Shown here: positions 5,508 to 12,541 of the stretch, one piece after another
How the letters are laid out: every line of letters starts with the position of its first letter
Position numbering within the stretch: position 1 is the first letter of the stretch
Source: a virus
Direction: 5' to 3' (one strand)
Length of the DNA stretch: 27,116 nucleotides
IMG/VR virus record: IMGVR_UViG_3300047457_000459
Location: 1 to 27,116 of that record
Notes under the pieces: model-generated
The model's input: the letters and a program-made list of their open reading frames with translations, nothing else
The model's database searches: none
Told to the model about the DNA's origin: nothing
Position numbers and translations under genes: made by a program

Positions 5508-7058
5508 ATGGCACGCACAAAAGAGCAAAGCAGCAAGGAAGTCAGCGCAGCGGGTCTGCGTTTTGACTTCTCACAGTCTCCAGTCATTTATGACTTTTTC
5601 CAAAGCAACGCCTTTGTGCAGGGGATCATGGGGCCAGTGGGTTCTGGAAAGTCTTACGGCTGTGCGGCCAAGATTTTCAAGAAGGCTATTCAGCAAAAGC
5701 CATCACCCATTGACAACATCAGGTACACCCGCTGGGCTGTGGTGCGAAATAGCTACCCAATGCTGAAGACAACCACCATCAAGACCTGGCTGGATCTCTT
5801 TCCTGAGTCCACTTTTGGCCCGATGCTGTGGACACCACCCATCACCCACCACATCCGACTGCCTGCCCGTGGGGACGCTGCTGGCATTGACTGCGAAGTC
5901 ATCTTCCTGGCCCTTGATCAACCCAAAGACGTGCGGAAATTGCTGTCCTTGGAGCTCACCGGTGCCTGGGTCAACGAGGCCAGAGAGCTGCCCAAGGCGG
6001 TTATTGACGGGCTGACGCACCGGGTTGGCCGCTACCCCACCAAACGCGATGGTGGTGCCACCTGGCACGGCATCTGGATGGACACCAACCCGATGGATGA
6101 TGACCACTGGTGGCACAACATGGCCGAGAAGGAAAAGATGACAGGGCCCTATGCCTGGAAGTTTTGGAAGCAGCCTGGCGGCATCATTGAAGCCAACAGC
6201 GATGACCTGCCTGACAACCCAGAAGCCAATGATTTTGTCTTCTCTGCCAACAAATGGTGGCAGCTCAACCCGCAGGCCGAGAATGTCAACAACTTGCCCC
6301 CAGGTTACTACCAGCAAATGCTGCTTGGAAAAAACCTGGACTGGATTCGCTGCTACGCCGGTGGTCTGTACACCTATGTGCAGGAAGGCAGGCCGGTCTG
6401 GCCAGAGTATGAAGATAGCACCATGTCTGGTGACACCGAGGTTGACCCGACCGTGCCCATTCAAGTGGGGCTGGACTTCGGTTTGACGCCTGCAGCCACC
6501 ATTGGCCAGCGCTTGCCCAATGGCCGCTGGCTGATTCACAAAGAAATTGTGACCTTTGACATGGGCCTGGAGCGCTTTGGCCTGGAGCTGCTGGCGCTGC
6601 TCAACCAGTTCTACCCAAACCACCAGGTGCTGCTGTGGGGCGACCCTGCCGGTATGGCCAGGGACGCGATCTATGAGGTGACCAGCTTTGACTTCCTAAG
6701 AACCCTGGGGCTACGGGCCCAGCCCACGGCCAGCAACGACTTCAAGGTGCGTCGTGAGGCGTCTGCCGCGCCCATGCAGCGCCTGATAAACGGCAAGCCT
6801 GGCCTCATTGTGAACAGAGAATGCAAGCTCCTCCGCAAAGCGCTCGGCGGCGGCTACCATTTTAAGCGGGTTGCGGTCGGTGCTGGCCAGGAACGCTTCC
6901 GCGATGCGCCCAACAAGAACGAGCACTCACACATTGGCGACAGCTTTGGCTACCTGATGCTGGGCGGCGGCGAGTACAACCGCATGACCCGCACCCACCA
7001 GCTCGGTGGCAAGGCACCAGGCGTCGTCATTGCCAAAACAGATTTTGAAGTCATGTGA
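5508..7058 (+). CDS. terL: Terminase large subunit (packaging ATPase/nuclease)
   Basis: The motor pumps DNA into the prohead and cuts it. Of 516 residues, the ATPase half has a Walker A motif GPVGSGKS at 42-49 and a Walker B-like strand with catalytic glutamate LTGAWVNEARELP near 150-162. The nuclease half has the RNase H-fold acids in GLDFGLTP (Asp near 323), LLWGDPAG (Asp near 379) and HSHIGDSFGYLML (Asp near 478). ATG at 5508 is used because AAAGGAG precedes it; an upstream GTG at 5478 lies inside terS. All expected motifs are present and the length is normal for the family. Confidence 0.96.
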   Translation: MARTKEQSSKEVSAAGLRFDFSQSPVIYDFFQSNAFVQGIMGPVGSGKSYGCAAKIFKKAIQQKPSPIDNIRYTRWAVVRNSYPMLKTTTIKTWLDLFPESTFGPMLWTPPITHHIRLPARGDAAGIDCEVIFLALDQPKDVRKLLSLELTGAWVNEARELPKAVIDGLTHRVGRYPTKRDGGATWHGIWMDTNPMDDDHWWHNMAEKEKMTGPYAWKFWKQPGGIIEANSDDLPDNPEANDFVFSANKWWQLNPQAENVNNLPPGYYQQMLLGKNLDWIRCYAGGLYTYVQEGRPVWPEYEDSTMSGDTEVDPTVPIQVGLDFGLTPAATIGQRLPNGRWLIHKEIVTFDMGLERFGLELLALLNQFYPNHQVLLWGDPAGMARDAIYEVTSFDFLRTLGLRAQPTASNDFKVRREASAAPMQRLINGKPGLIVNRECKLLRKALGGGYHFKRVAVGAGQERFRDAPNKNEHSHIGDSFGYLMLGGGEYNRMTRTHQLGGKAPGVVIAKTDFEVM

Positions 7059-7080
7059 TACCGCAATGATTGCGCCCCTA

Positions 7081-7108
7081 TTGCAATGTGTACAAAGGTC
7101 AATAGAAT
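7081..7108 (+). promoter_or_regulatory. Phage promoter, first copy of the shared TTGCA/TAGAAT motif
   Basis: TTGCAA (7081-7086) and TAGAAT (7103-7108) are 16 bases apart. The same layout occurs at 12373-12400, and the two copies also share CCT three bases before the -35 region, TGT and CAA at fixed positions within the spacer, and a C after the -10 box. Expected start is about 7115, only a couple of bases before ATG 7117, so the message for the next gene would be almost leaderless. It lies 22 bases after terL. Confidence 0.6.
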
Positions 7109-7116
7109 CCATTGGT

Positions 7117-7431
7117 ATGAGTATTGATTTCGACCCATGCGTCGTTCACCACTTTGCAGCTGGTGTGTATGCCAAGCAGATGACTCTGCCTGCCAACCAC
7201 TTCGCTGTGAAGCACTCACACAGCTATGACCATATAAGCATCTTGGCCAAGGGTCATGTCTCGGTGGATGTGGGTGGTGTGGTGGATGAATACCGTGCGC
7301 CTGCCTGCATCACCATCAAGGCAGGAAACAAGCACCGTATTGTGGCGCATGAGGATTCGGTCTGGTTCTGCATTCATGCCACCGATGAGACAGACCAGGA
7401 CAAGGTTGATCAAGTTTTAATTGGGAGTTAA
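7117..7431 (+). CDS. Cupin-fold protein, 104 aa
   Basis: After MSIDFDPCVVHHFAAGVYAK, the protein has the two cupin motifs: HSHSYDHISILAKGHVSVDV (histidines as possible metal ligands, ending in the characteristic glycine turn) and CITIKAGNKHRIVAHEDSVW. Cupins form small beta barrels that often bind metal. Here neither substrate nor reaction can be told, and a virion role is also possible. An in-frame ATG at 7066 would add 17 residues but lies upstream of the promoter at 7081; neither start has a clear ribosome binding site. A gene with its own promoter between terminase and head genes looks like a moron-type insertion. Confidence 0.8.
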   Translation: MSIDFDPCVVHHFAAGVYAKQMTLPANHFAVKHSHSYDHISILAKGHVSVDVGGVVDEYRAPACITIKAGNKHRIVAHEDSVWFCIHATDETDQDKVDQVLIGS

Positions 7432-7433
7432 CC

Positions 7434-7883
7434 ATGCCACTTTGGATCGCAGGTGCAGTTCTATTAAGTACCGCAGTAAGCGCAACGCAAGCACGCAAGT
7501 CTCGCCAACAGGCCGAGAATGATCAGCGCACTGCGCTTGCACAGCAGGCCAGTGACGCCGCGGCAATGCGCGCACAGCTGGCGGAGCAAAACAAAATCTA
7601 CAGCCAGCAGGCTGCTTCTCTTGAAGAGCAGGCCAAGACTGCACGCGAGCAGTTCTCTGCCTCCCAGGCTCAGTACGAGTCCAACAAGCTGGAGATGCAA
7701 AAGAAGGCTGCAGAGGTGCAGGCCGCGGCAGACGAAGAGCGTCGCAAGGCTGCAGCGTCTGAGGCGTCTGCGCTCAGAGCTCGCACCCGTGGCGGCCGCC
7801 GCTCGCTTCTCTCTGACGTCCGACAGAACGCCGAGCTCGGAATTGAGTCGCCAAACATGGGCGCAGGAATGAGGTTGCAATAA
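7434..7883 (+). CDS. Putative virion protein with N-terminal hydrophobic segment and coiled coil, 149 aa
   Basis: The N-terminus (MPLWIAGAVLLSTAVSATQA) is a hydrophobic stretch that could be a membrane anchor or signal. It is followed by about 90 residues of Ala/Gln/Glu/Lys-rich coiled coil (LAEQNKIYSQQAASLEEQAK, MQKKAAEVQAAADEERRKAA) and a basic tail (RARTRGGRRSLLSDVRQNAE) ending GMGAGMRLQ-like. No family name assigned. A spanin subunit is conceivable from the TM plus coiled-coil shape, but its place between terminase and portal and the conserved-looking GRRSLL tail fit a structural or ejection protein better. Stop and next start overlap (TAATG). Confidence 0.7.
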   Translation: MPLWIAGAVLLSTAVSATQARKSRQQAENDQRTALAQQASDAAAMRAQLAEQNKIYSQQAASLEEQAKTAREQFSASQAQYESNKLEMQKKAAEVQAAADEERRKAAASEASALRARTRGGRRSLLSDVRQNAELGIESPNMGAGMRLQ

Positions 7884-8482
7884 TGGCCACCCTGCCCCAG
7901 TTCAAAAAAGCACAGCTGGCGCGTCGCTCAACGTCAGACATTGGCCGCTTGGCCAAGCAGTACAAGTCTCAGGTGGACGCCATCACGCAACAGTACCAGG
8001 GCGCGTTTGGTGCATATCAGGCAGGCGTGAAAGAGCAGATGGCCCCATTTGAGCAGGCCATGTCAAAGTACCAGAACGTGGACATGCCGGCCTATGAGGC
8101 TGCCAGGTCAACCTACCAGACCAGCCTGGCCGCCTACAACAAACAGCTCGAGGCGCTGGCCGCAGATCCTGTGGTGGCCAAGACCGGTGTGGCTGAGTAC
8201 AAGGTGCCGCGCTACGGCTTGTTTGGCTTGGCTGGCTACACCACCAAACAAGAGAGCTTCACTTACTACGAACCCAAGCCTGTGCCCAAGTTTGAGGAGA
8301 AAGCTCCCACAGCACCGGAAACGCCCAAGGCTCCGACCATTGCTGCGTTTGATGACACACAGTTCAAGACGCAAAGAGAGCAGGCGGAGTCTCAGTTCAC
8401 CCGTGAAGTCGGTGAAAGACGCGCTGCCAAATTAGCTGCAGTTGGACGCCGCAGCAGTCGCCCTATGCTGCAAGGAGCTTGA
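7883..8482 (+). CDS. Hypothetical coiled-coil structural protein, 199 aa
   Basis: The first 100 residues are Gln/Ala-rich helix with regularly spaced tyrosines (YKSQVDAITQQYQGAFGAYQ, YEAARSTYQTSLAAYNKQLE). A short beta-like section (VAEYKVPRYGLFGLAGYTTK) and a proline-rich linker (KPVPKFEEKAPTAPETPKAP) follow. The C-terminus is a basic helix (REVGERRAAKLAAVGRRSSR) ending PMLQGA. The basic GRRS ending resembles that of the preceding protein, so the two may be functionally paired. No family recognised. ATG overlaps the preceding TAA by one base. Probable virion component by position. Confidence 0.7.
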   Translation: MATLPQFKKAQLARRSTSDIGRLAKQYKSQVDAITQQYQGAFGAYQAGVKEQMAPFEQAMSKYQNVDMPAYEAARSTYQTSLAAYNKQLEALAADPVVAKTGVAEYKVPRYGLFGLAGYTTKQESFTYYEPKPVPKFEEKAPTAPETPKAPTIAAFDDTQFKTQREQAESQFTREVGERRAAKLAAVGRRSSRPMLQGA

Positions 8483-8483
8483 A

Positions 8484-8642
8484 ATGGACAAGGTTGAAAA
8501 AGTCATGCACGAGTACAAGACCGGCAAGCTCAAGTCCAGCTCTGGCGACAAAGTGACTAACCGCAAGCAGGCCATTGCCATTGCGCTGTCTGAGCAGCGT
8601 CGCGCTCGCAAGGGCGGTCTGATGAAGGATGCAAAAGCATGA
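8484..8642 (+). CDS. DUF6496-like small basic protein, 52 aa
   Basis: The 52-residue product begins MDKVEKVMHEYKTGKLKSSS and continues GDKVTNRKQAIAIALSEQRR. The pattern VMHEyKxGKLkSgSGkKVtxRKQAIAIALSE is the one I associate with the DUF6496 family, small Lys/Arg-rich proteins widespread in phages and bacteria with unknown function. AAGGAG lies six bases before ATG at 8484; an upstream in-frame ATG at 8442 lies inside the previous gene and would add residues unlike the family. It ends with an ATGA overlap. Confidence 0.78.
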   Translation: MDKVEKVMHEYKTGKLKSSSGDKVTNRKQAIAIALSEQRRARKGGLMKDAKA

Positions 8643-8821
8643 AGATCGAAATCAGCATTGAGAAAAATGGCGAAGAAGAGAAGAAGCCAGGCATGAAAAA
8701 GCCAGAACTCAGTGATGAGCAAAAGGCTGCCATTGGCAAAAAGCTCAAAGCCAACGGTGTGCTGACGCGCATGGAGCGCACCATGCTATCCGCCTACCTG
8801 CTGGAAGAAGAAGATGATTAA
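8639..8821 (+). CDS. Small hypothetical charged protein, 60 aa
   Basis: ATG at 8639 overlaps the preceding TGA. The product starts with a strand (MKIEISIEKNGEEEKKPGMK), then KPELSDEQKAAIGKKLKANG and a helix MERTMLSAYLLEEEDD with a strongly acidic end. It is highly charged, with a basic middle and acidic tail, and has no recognised family. Tight overlaps on both sides (ATGA before, eight bases after) support it as a real member of this run of small genes between terminase and portal. Confidence 0.62.
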   Translation: MKIEISIEKNGEEEKKPGMKKPELSDEQKAAIGKKLKANGVLTRMERTMLSAYLLEEEDD

Positions 8822-8990
8822 AGCAGACGTCATGAAAGAAGTCTGGGACAAGCCAAGGCCAAAAGACCTTGGTGCGCCCAAAGAGCTGACGTCTGCTCAA
8901 AAAGTCATGGCGATGCGTCGCGCCAAGAAGGCTGGCCGTCCCTACCCAAATTTGATCGACAACATGGCTGCTGCCAAAGGCAAGAAGTGA
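8814..8990 (+). CDS. Small basic hypothetical protein, 58 aa
   Basis: This short frame starts at ATG 8814 inside the last codons of its neighbour and ends at TGA 8988-8990, where GTGA begins the next gene. The product reads MIKADVMKEVWDKPRPKDLG, then KELTSAQKVMAMRRAKKAGR and PYPNLIDNMAAAKGKK. It is lysine/arginine-rich with a PRPKDLG turn and a short helix. No family recognised. It exactly fills the space between two supported small genes and keeps the overlap pattern. GAAGAAGAAG upstream may serve as a ribosome binding site. Confidence 0.65.
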   Translation: MIKADVMKEVWDKPRPKDLGAPKELTSAQKVMAMRRAKKAGRPYPNLIDNMAAAKGKK

Positions 8991-9313
8991 GTAAGTACAA
9001 AGACCCCGAAGGTGGCTTGACCGAGGCCGGGCGTCGCAAATTCGAGCGATCTGGCGAGAGCAAGAACCTGCAGCCTGGCGTCAAGGACAAGAACCCGGCT
9101 GGCCAGGCGCTGCGCCGCAAGGGGTCTTTCCTCACCCGCTTTTACACCAACCCGAGCGGGCCTCTGGTCAACGAAAAGGGTGAGCCCACGCGCCTGGCCA
9201 AAGCTGCCAACGCATGGGGCGAGCCGGTGCCGCGCACAGCAGCCTCAGCTGCACGGCTGGCCGCAAAGGGGCGGCGAATGCTTGATAAGTACGAGATGCA
9301 AAAGGATGACTGA
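8987..9313 (+). CDS. DUF6321-like basic phage protein, 108 aa
   Basis: GTG at 8987 overlaps the preceding stop. The product begins MSKYKDPEGGLTEAGRRKFE and continues with SGESKNLQPGVKDKNP, GQALRRKGSFLTRFYTNPSG and KGEPTRLAKAANAWGEPVPR. The GLTEAGRRxF...LQPGV...RRKGSFxxR...W...P layout is that of small conserved proteins annotated DUF6321, found beside portal genes in phages, with unknown function. It is basic and may bind DNA or help head assembly. It ends one base before the portal ATG. Confidence 0.7.
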   Translation: MSKYKDPEGGLTEAGRRKFERSGESKNLQPGVKDKNPAGQALRRKGSFLTRFYTNPSGPLVNEKGEPTRLAKAANAWGEPVPRTAASAARLAAKGRRMLDKYEMQKDD

Positions 9314-9314
9314 G

Positions 9315-10919
9315 ATGGAATACAAAGCACCCATGGGCGGCATGCGCCTCAAGCCCGAAGACATCCTGAAACGTCAGGAGCTCGCCCAACGCAAGAAGGA
9401 TGAGTTCCAGCAGTTGTATCAGGATGCCTATGAGTTCGCCCTGCCCCAGCGCCAGCTGTATGGCGTCTGGGAGGGTGGCGTTTCTGGCAGCAAGAAGATG
9501 CAGCGCGTCTTCGACTCCACGGCCATCAACAGCACCCAGCGCTTCGCCAACCGTCTGCAGTCTGTGGTCTTCCCGCCACAGCGCAAGTGGGCGCGTCTGG
9601 AGGCTGGCAACGACATCCCGTTTGACCGCCGTGCGACCACCCAGGCCGTGCTCGAGATCTACGCAGACAAGATGTTCACCGTGCTCAAGCAGAGCAACTT
9701 TGATATCGCCATGGGTGAGTTCCTGCTCGACCTGTCTGTTGGCACTGCCTGCATGATGGTGCAACCTGGTGACGACGTTGCCCCCATCAACTTTATCCCT
9801 GTGCCGCTGTTCCTAGTGAGCTACGAGGAAGGCGCGAATGGCCAGGTGGACAACGTCTACCGTCGCATGCGTATGAAGGGCGAGAGCATCCAGCGCCAAT
9901 GGCCAGATGCCAAGATCCCTGACGACATGGCCAGACGCATCGAGCAAAAGCCGACAGACGACATCGAGCTGCTTGAGGCCACCATCCACGACCACAAGCG
10001 TGGCGACTACTGCTACCACGTCATTGACAAGGTCTCCAAGCAGGAGATCGTATACCGCCGCCGCAAGACAAGCCCGTGGGTGATCAGCCGCTACATGAAG
10101 GTGGCCGGGGAGATCTACGGCCGCGGCCCGCTGATGACTGCTCTGCCAGACATCAAGACGCTGAACAAGACCAAAGAACTGTTGCTAAAAAACGCCAGTC
10201 TGGCTGTGGCCGGCGTCTACACCGCTGCAGACGATGGTGTGCTCAACCCCAACACCGTCAAGCTGGCCCCCGGTGCCATCATCCCCGTGGCCCGCAACGG
10301 TGGCCCCCAAGGCCCTGCCCTGCAGGCCCTGCCCCGCTCTGGCGACTTCAACGTCAGCCAGCTGGTCATCAACGACCTGGTGGCCAACATCAAGCGCATC
10401 TTGCTGGACGAGTCGTTGCCGCCTGACAACATGAGCGCCCGCTCTGCTACCGAGATCGTGGAGCGCATGAAGGAGCTCGCGCAGAACCTCGGCTCTGCCT
10501 TTGGCCGACTGATCAACGAGACCATGATCCCGCTGGTGGCCAAGATCCTTGAGGTCATGGACGAGCGCGGCCTGATCGACATGCCACTGCGTGTGAACGG
10601 CCTGGAGGTCAAGGTGGTGCCGGTCGCCCCGCTGGCCATGGCCCAGAACATGGAAGAGGTCAACGCGATCATGCAGTACGCGCAGCTCTTGCCCAACTTC
10701 GGCACAGACGGTGCCACGGCCCTCAAGAACGACGTGCTGGTGGACTACCTGGGTGACAAGCTGGGCGTGCCTGCAGCCGTCAGGAACACCAAGGAAGAGC
10801 GTGCTGTGCTCATGGAAGAGATGCAGCAGCAGCAGGCCGTGGCGGCCATGGCGCAGGCACAGGCAATGCAGGCCATGGGCGGCGCGCCTGGAGCTCCAGC
10901 ACCTGAAGGAGTGATGTGA
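9315..10919 (+). CDS. Portal / head-to-tail connector protein (T7 gp8-like)
   Basis: The 534-residue protein matches the connector of T7-like podoviruses (T7 gp8 is 536 aa), the dodecameric ring at the capsid vertex through which DNA is packaged and ejected. Family traits are the N-terminal helix with RKKDEFQQLYQDAYEFALPQ, FDSTAINSTQRFANRLQSVV, FFPPQRKW-type text, GRGPLMTALPDIKTLNKTKE and NMSARSATEIVERMKELAQN; the C-terminus is a Gln/Ala/Met-rich tail. ATG at 9315 has AAAAGG nine bases upstream; an in-frame ATG at 9306 is possible. It sits between packaging and scaffold genes as expected. Confidence 0.95.
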   Translation: MEYKAPMGGMRLKPEDILKRQELAQRKKDEFQQLYQDAYEFALPQRQLYGVWEGGVSGSKKMQRVFDSTAINSTQRFANRLQSVVFPPQRKWARLEAGNDIPFDRRATTQAVLEIYADKMFTVLKQSNFDIAMGEFLLDLSVGTACMMVQPGDDVAPINFIPVPLFLVSYEEGANGQVDNVYRRMRMKGESIQRQWPDAKIPDDMARRIEQKPTDDIELLEATIHDHKRGDYCYHVIDKVSKQEIVYRRRKTSPWVISRYMKVAGEIYGRGPLMTALPDIKTLNKTKELLLKNASLAVAGVYTAADDGVLNPNTVKLAPGAIIPVARNGGPQGPALQALPRSGDFNVSQLVINDLVANIKRILLDESLPPDNMSARSATEIVERMKELAQNLGSAFGRLINETMIPLVAKILEVMDERGLIDMPLRVNGLEVKVVPVAPLAMAQNMEEVNAIMQYAQLLPNFGTDGATALKNDVLVDYLGDKLGVPAAVRNTKEERAVLMEEMQQQQAVAAMAQAQAMQAMGGAPGAPAPEGVM

Positions 10920-11245
10920 TGGATTACGGAAACAGGCCGGACGGCAGCAAGAAAGGAACCGGGTTTTTTGGCGAGATCAAGCGGCCAGACGGCAACGTGA
11001 TGACCGAGATCAGTGTCGGCGTCGGCCTCAACGGAAAAGAGGTCGAGATCCCTCTGATCGTGCCCACGCTCGACAAGAAAGAGATGAACTACCTGCTGCG
11101 GAACGATCCTAACTCGCCGCAGTTCATGGATCGCATACCGCCCTCCATCATAAACAAGGCAGTCGAGCATGCAGTCACGCGGATGAAGGAAGGCAAATCG
11201 CCATTCATCGACGCAAACGAGAAGCCTGCGGAGTTGCCAAAGTGA
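10919..11245 (+). CDS. Conserved phage protein of unknown function, 108 aa
   Basis: ATG at 10919 overlaps the portal stop by one base, with GAAGGAG upstream. The sequence contains RPDGSKKGTGFFGEIKRPDG, MTEISVGVGLNGKEVEIPLI and VPTLDKKEMNYLLRNDP, followed by a helix IINKAVEHAVTRMKEGKSPF. This GxxTEYSVGV-like strand pair plus VPTLxxxE plus A..HA..R...GKSPF pattern recurs as a domain in structural and very large phage proteins. I recognise the pattern but know no function. Its position between portal and scaffold suggests a head or assembly role. Confidence 0.75.
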   Translation: MDYGNRPDGSKKGTGFFGEIKRPDGNVMTEISVGVGLNGKEVEIPLIVPTLDKKEMNYLLRNDPNSPQFMDRIPPSIINKAVEHAVTRMKEGKSPFIDANEKPAELPK

Positions 11246-11499
11246 GTTGGGAAGATCTTGAGACCCCGGCCGTCGACATCCGCGAGGTGACCCAGCAGCG
11301 TGAAGACCTGGCCAGGATGTGCCTGCGAGTCTTTGGCACCGAGGAAGGCCAGAAGATGCTGACCTGGTTGCGCGACATGTATGTGAATGTGCCCATCGCC
11401 GTGCCGGGCACAGATCCATCTCACGCTTTCTTTGCTGAAGGGCAGAGAACTGTTGTGCGGGACATCGAGGCGCGGATTAACCAAGCAAGGAACCTATGA
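11242..11499 (+). CDS. Bbp19-like small protein, 85 aa
   Basis: GTG at 11242 overlaps the previous stop (GTGA), and the gene ends in an ATGA overlap with the scaffold gene. The product has a helix LARMCLRVFGTEEGQKMLTW, then LRDMYVNVPIAVPGTDPSHA, FFAEGQRTVVRDIEARI. The pattern (F.t.eG..vL..L.........DP...aF.eGqR.vv..I) is that of the Bbp19 family, named after a protein of Bordetella phage BPP-1 and common between portal and scaffold genes of podoviruses. Function not established as far as I know. Confidence 0.8.
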   Translation: MSWEDLETPAVDIREVTQQREDLARMCLRVFGTEEGQKMLTWLRDMYVNVPIAVPGTDPSHAFFAEGQRTVVRDIEARINQARNL

Positions 11500-12284
11500 G
11501 CGAATCAACCGACCAGCCCGGTGACAACACTGGCCTACTGGACAGCGCGACCATTGACGACCCCAACAAGCCTGCGGCAGACCCGCAGAAGACTGAGATC
11601 AGCCACAAGCAAAGCGCAGATCCTGCAGCGTCAGCAAGTGGCACGGGCGCACCCAAGACGCGACCCGAGTACCTGCCAGAGAATTTCTGGAACTCCGAGA
11701 AGGGTGAGCCCGACCTGGAAGGCATGGCCAAGAGCTGGCGCGACCTGCGTGCCAAGATTAGCCAGGGCAAACACAACGCCCCCGCCGACGGCAAATACGA
11801 CACCAGCAAGTTCGGCGAAGGCGCTGAGGAAAACCTCATGGCCACCACTATCACCGACTGGGCCAAAGAGAACGGCTTGTCCCAGGCTCAGTTTGACGAC
11901 CTGGTGGACAAACTGCAAACCAACGCCAAAGAGCTGATGGCTGGCGAGATGATCGACCCAGCCAAGGAAATCCAGCAGCTCGGCCCCAATGGCCAGGCTG
12001 TCATCAACGGCATGGTCGACTGGGCCCGCGGCCTGGTCAACAAGGGCGTCTGGTCAAAGGATGACTTTGAAGAGTTCAAGATCATGGGCGGCACAGCCCG
12101 TGGCCTGACTGCCCTGATGAAAATCCGCGAAGCCTACGAAGGCCGAGTGCCCATTGAATCCGCACCGGTCGACGGCGCACCCAGCAAAGAAGAGCTTTAC
12201 GCCATGGTGGGTGACCCGCGCTACAAGAGTGACCAGGCCTACCGCCAGAAGGTGGAGCGCATGTTCCAACAGTTTGCCAGTTGA
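11496..12284 (+). CDS. Scaffold / capsid assembly protein (T7 gp9-like)
   Basis: The 262-residue, acidic, mostly helical protein lies directly before the major capsid gene. Its N-terminal third is disordered and rich in Asp, Ser, Ala and Pro. It then reads RPEYLPENFWNSEKGEPDLE and GMAKSWRDLRAKI, the family signature (the peptide where E-FW and L-x-x-LA-KS-Y/W-xEL are conserved). The C-terminus has SKEELYAMVGDPRYKSDQAY and a helical end VERMFQQFA, the part that in T7-like scaffolds contacts the capsid protein. It shapes the prohead and leaves before DNA entry. A strong terminator follows. Confidence 0.88.
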   Translation: MSESTDQPGDNTGLLDSATIDDPNKPAADPQKTEISHKQSADPAASASGTGAPKTRPEYLPENFWNSEKGEPDLEGMAKSWRDLRAKISQGKHNAPADGKYDTSKFGEGAEENLMATTITDWAKENGLSQAQFDDLVDKLQTNAKELMAGEMIDPAKEIQQLGPNGQAVINGMVDWARGLVNKGVWSKDDFEEFKIMGGTARGLTALMKIREAYEGRVPIESAPVDGAPSKEELYAMVGDPRYKSDQAYRQKVERMFQQFAS

Positions 12285-12322
12285 GTTCTCCTCCAAGGTC
12301 TGCCGAAAGGCAGTTGCCATTT

Positions 12323-12350
12323 GACCCAGCTTCGGCTGGGTCTTTTTTTT
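12323..12350 (+). terminator. Strong intrinsic terminator with UUCG loop
   Basis: GACCCAGC (12323-12330), loop TTCG (12331-12334) and GCTGGGTC (12335-12342) form a perfect 8-bp stem, followed by eight T. The C(UUCG)G tetraloop is unusually stable. It ends transcription 39 bases after the scaffold gene and separates the packaging/portal transcript from the capsid transcript. Confidence 0.93.
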
Positions 12351-12372
12351 GTACAAAAAACAACCGCCCCTG

Positions 12373-12400
12373 TTGCATCTTGTGCAATTCCGCATAGAAT
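12373..12400 (+). promoter_or_regulatory. Capsid-gene promoter, second copy of the shared TTGCA/TAGAAT motif
   Basis: TTGCAT (12373-12378) and TAGAAT (12395-12400) are 16 bases apart. It has the same spacing and shared spacer bases as 7081-7108: CCT upstream, TGT and CAA at equal offsets, C after the -10. Here the -35 flank also forms TTGCA-TCTTG-TGCAA, a 5-bp dyad. It lies 22 bases after the terminator T-run, so it restarts transcription for the abundant capsid protein. The leader to ATG 12542 is about 135 bases and otherwise shows only GATGAGG-type ribosome binding sequence (GAATGAGG) near its end. Confidence 0.7.
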
Positions 12401-12541
12401 CAAAGCCCAAGGCCCACCGGGAAACCGACCCCCAACCGCAGCGGATGCTGACGAGTGGCTGGCGCAACCAGCAAGCAAGGCCCTGGCAACAGGCTCACCG
12501 ATGCGATAAACCCTGATCAATCAACCGAATGAGGTATCCAA

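Noticed and set aside
5703-6623. 306-codon minus-strand frame opposite the large terminase gene
   Set aside because: It mirrors a gene with all terminase motifs intact, and its composition is that of an antisense shadow.
12401-12541. Riboswitch or small gene in the long capsid leader
   Set aside because: Only a short stem with a GCAA loop around 12480-12492 was noticed; no known riboswitch core and no protein-like frame.
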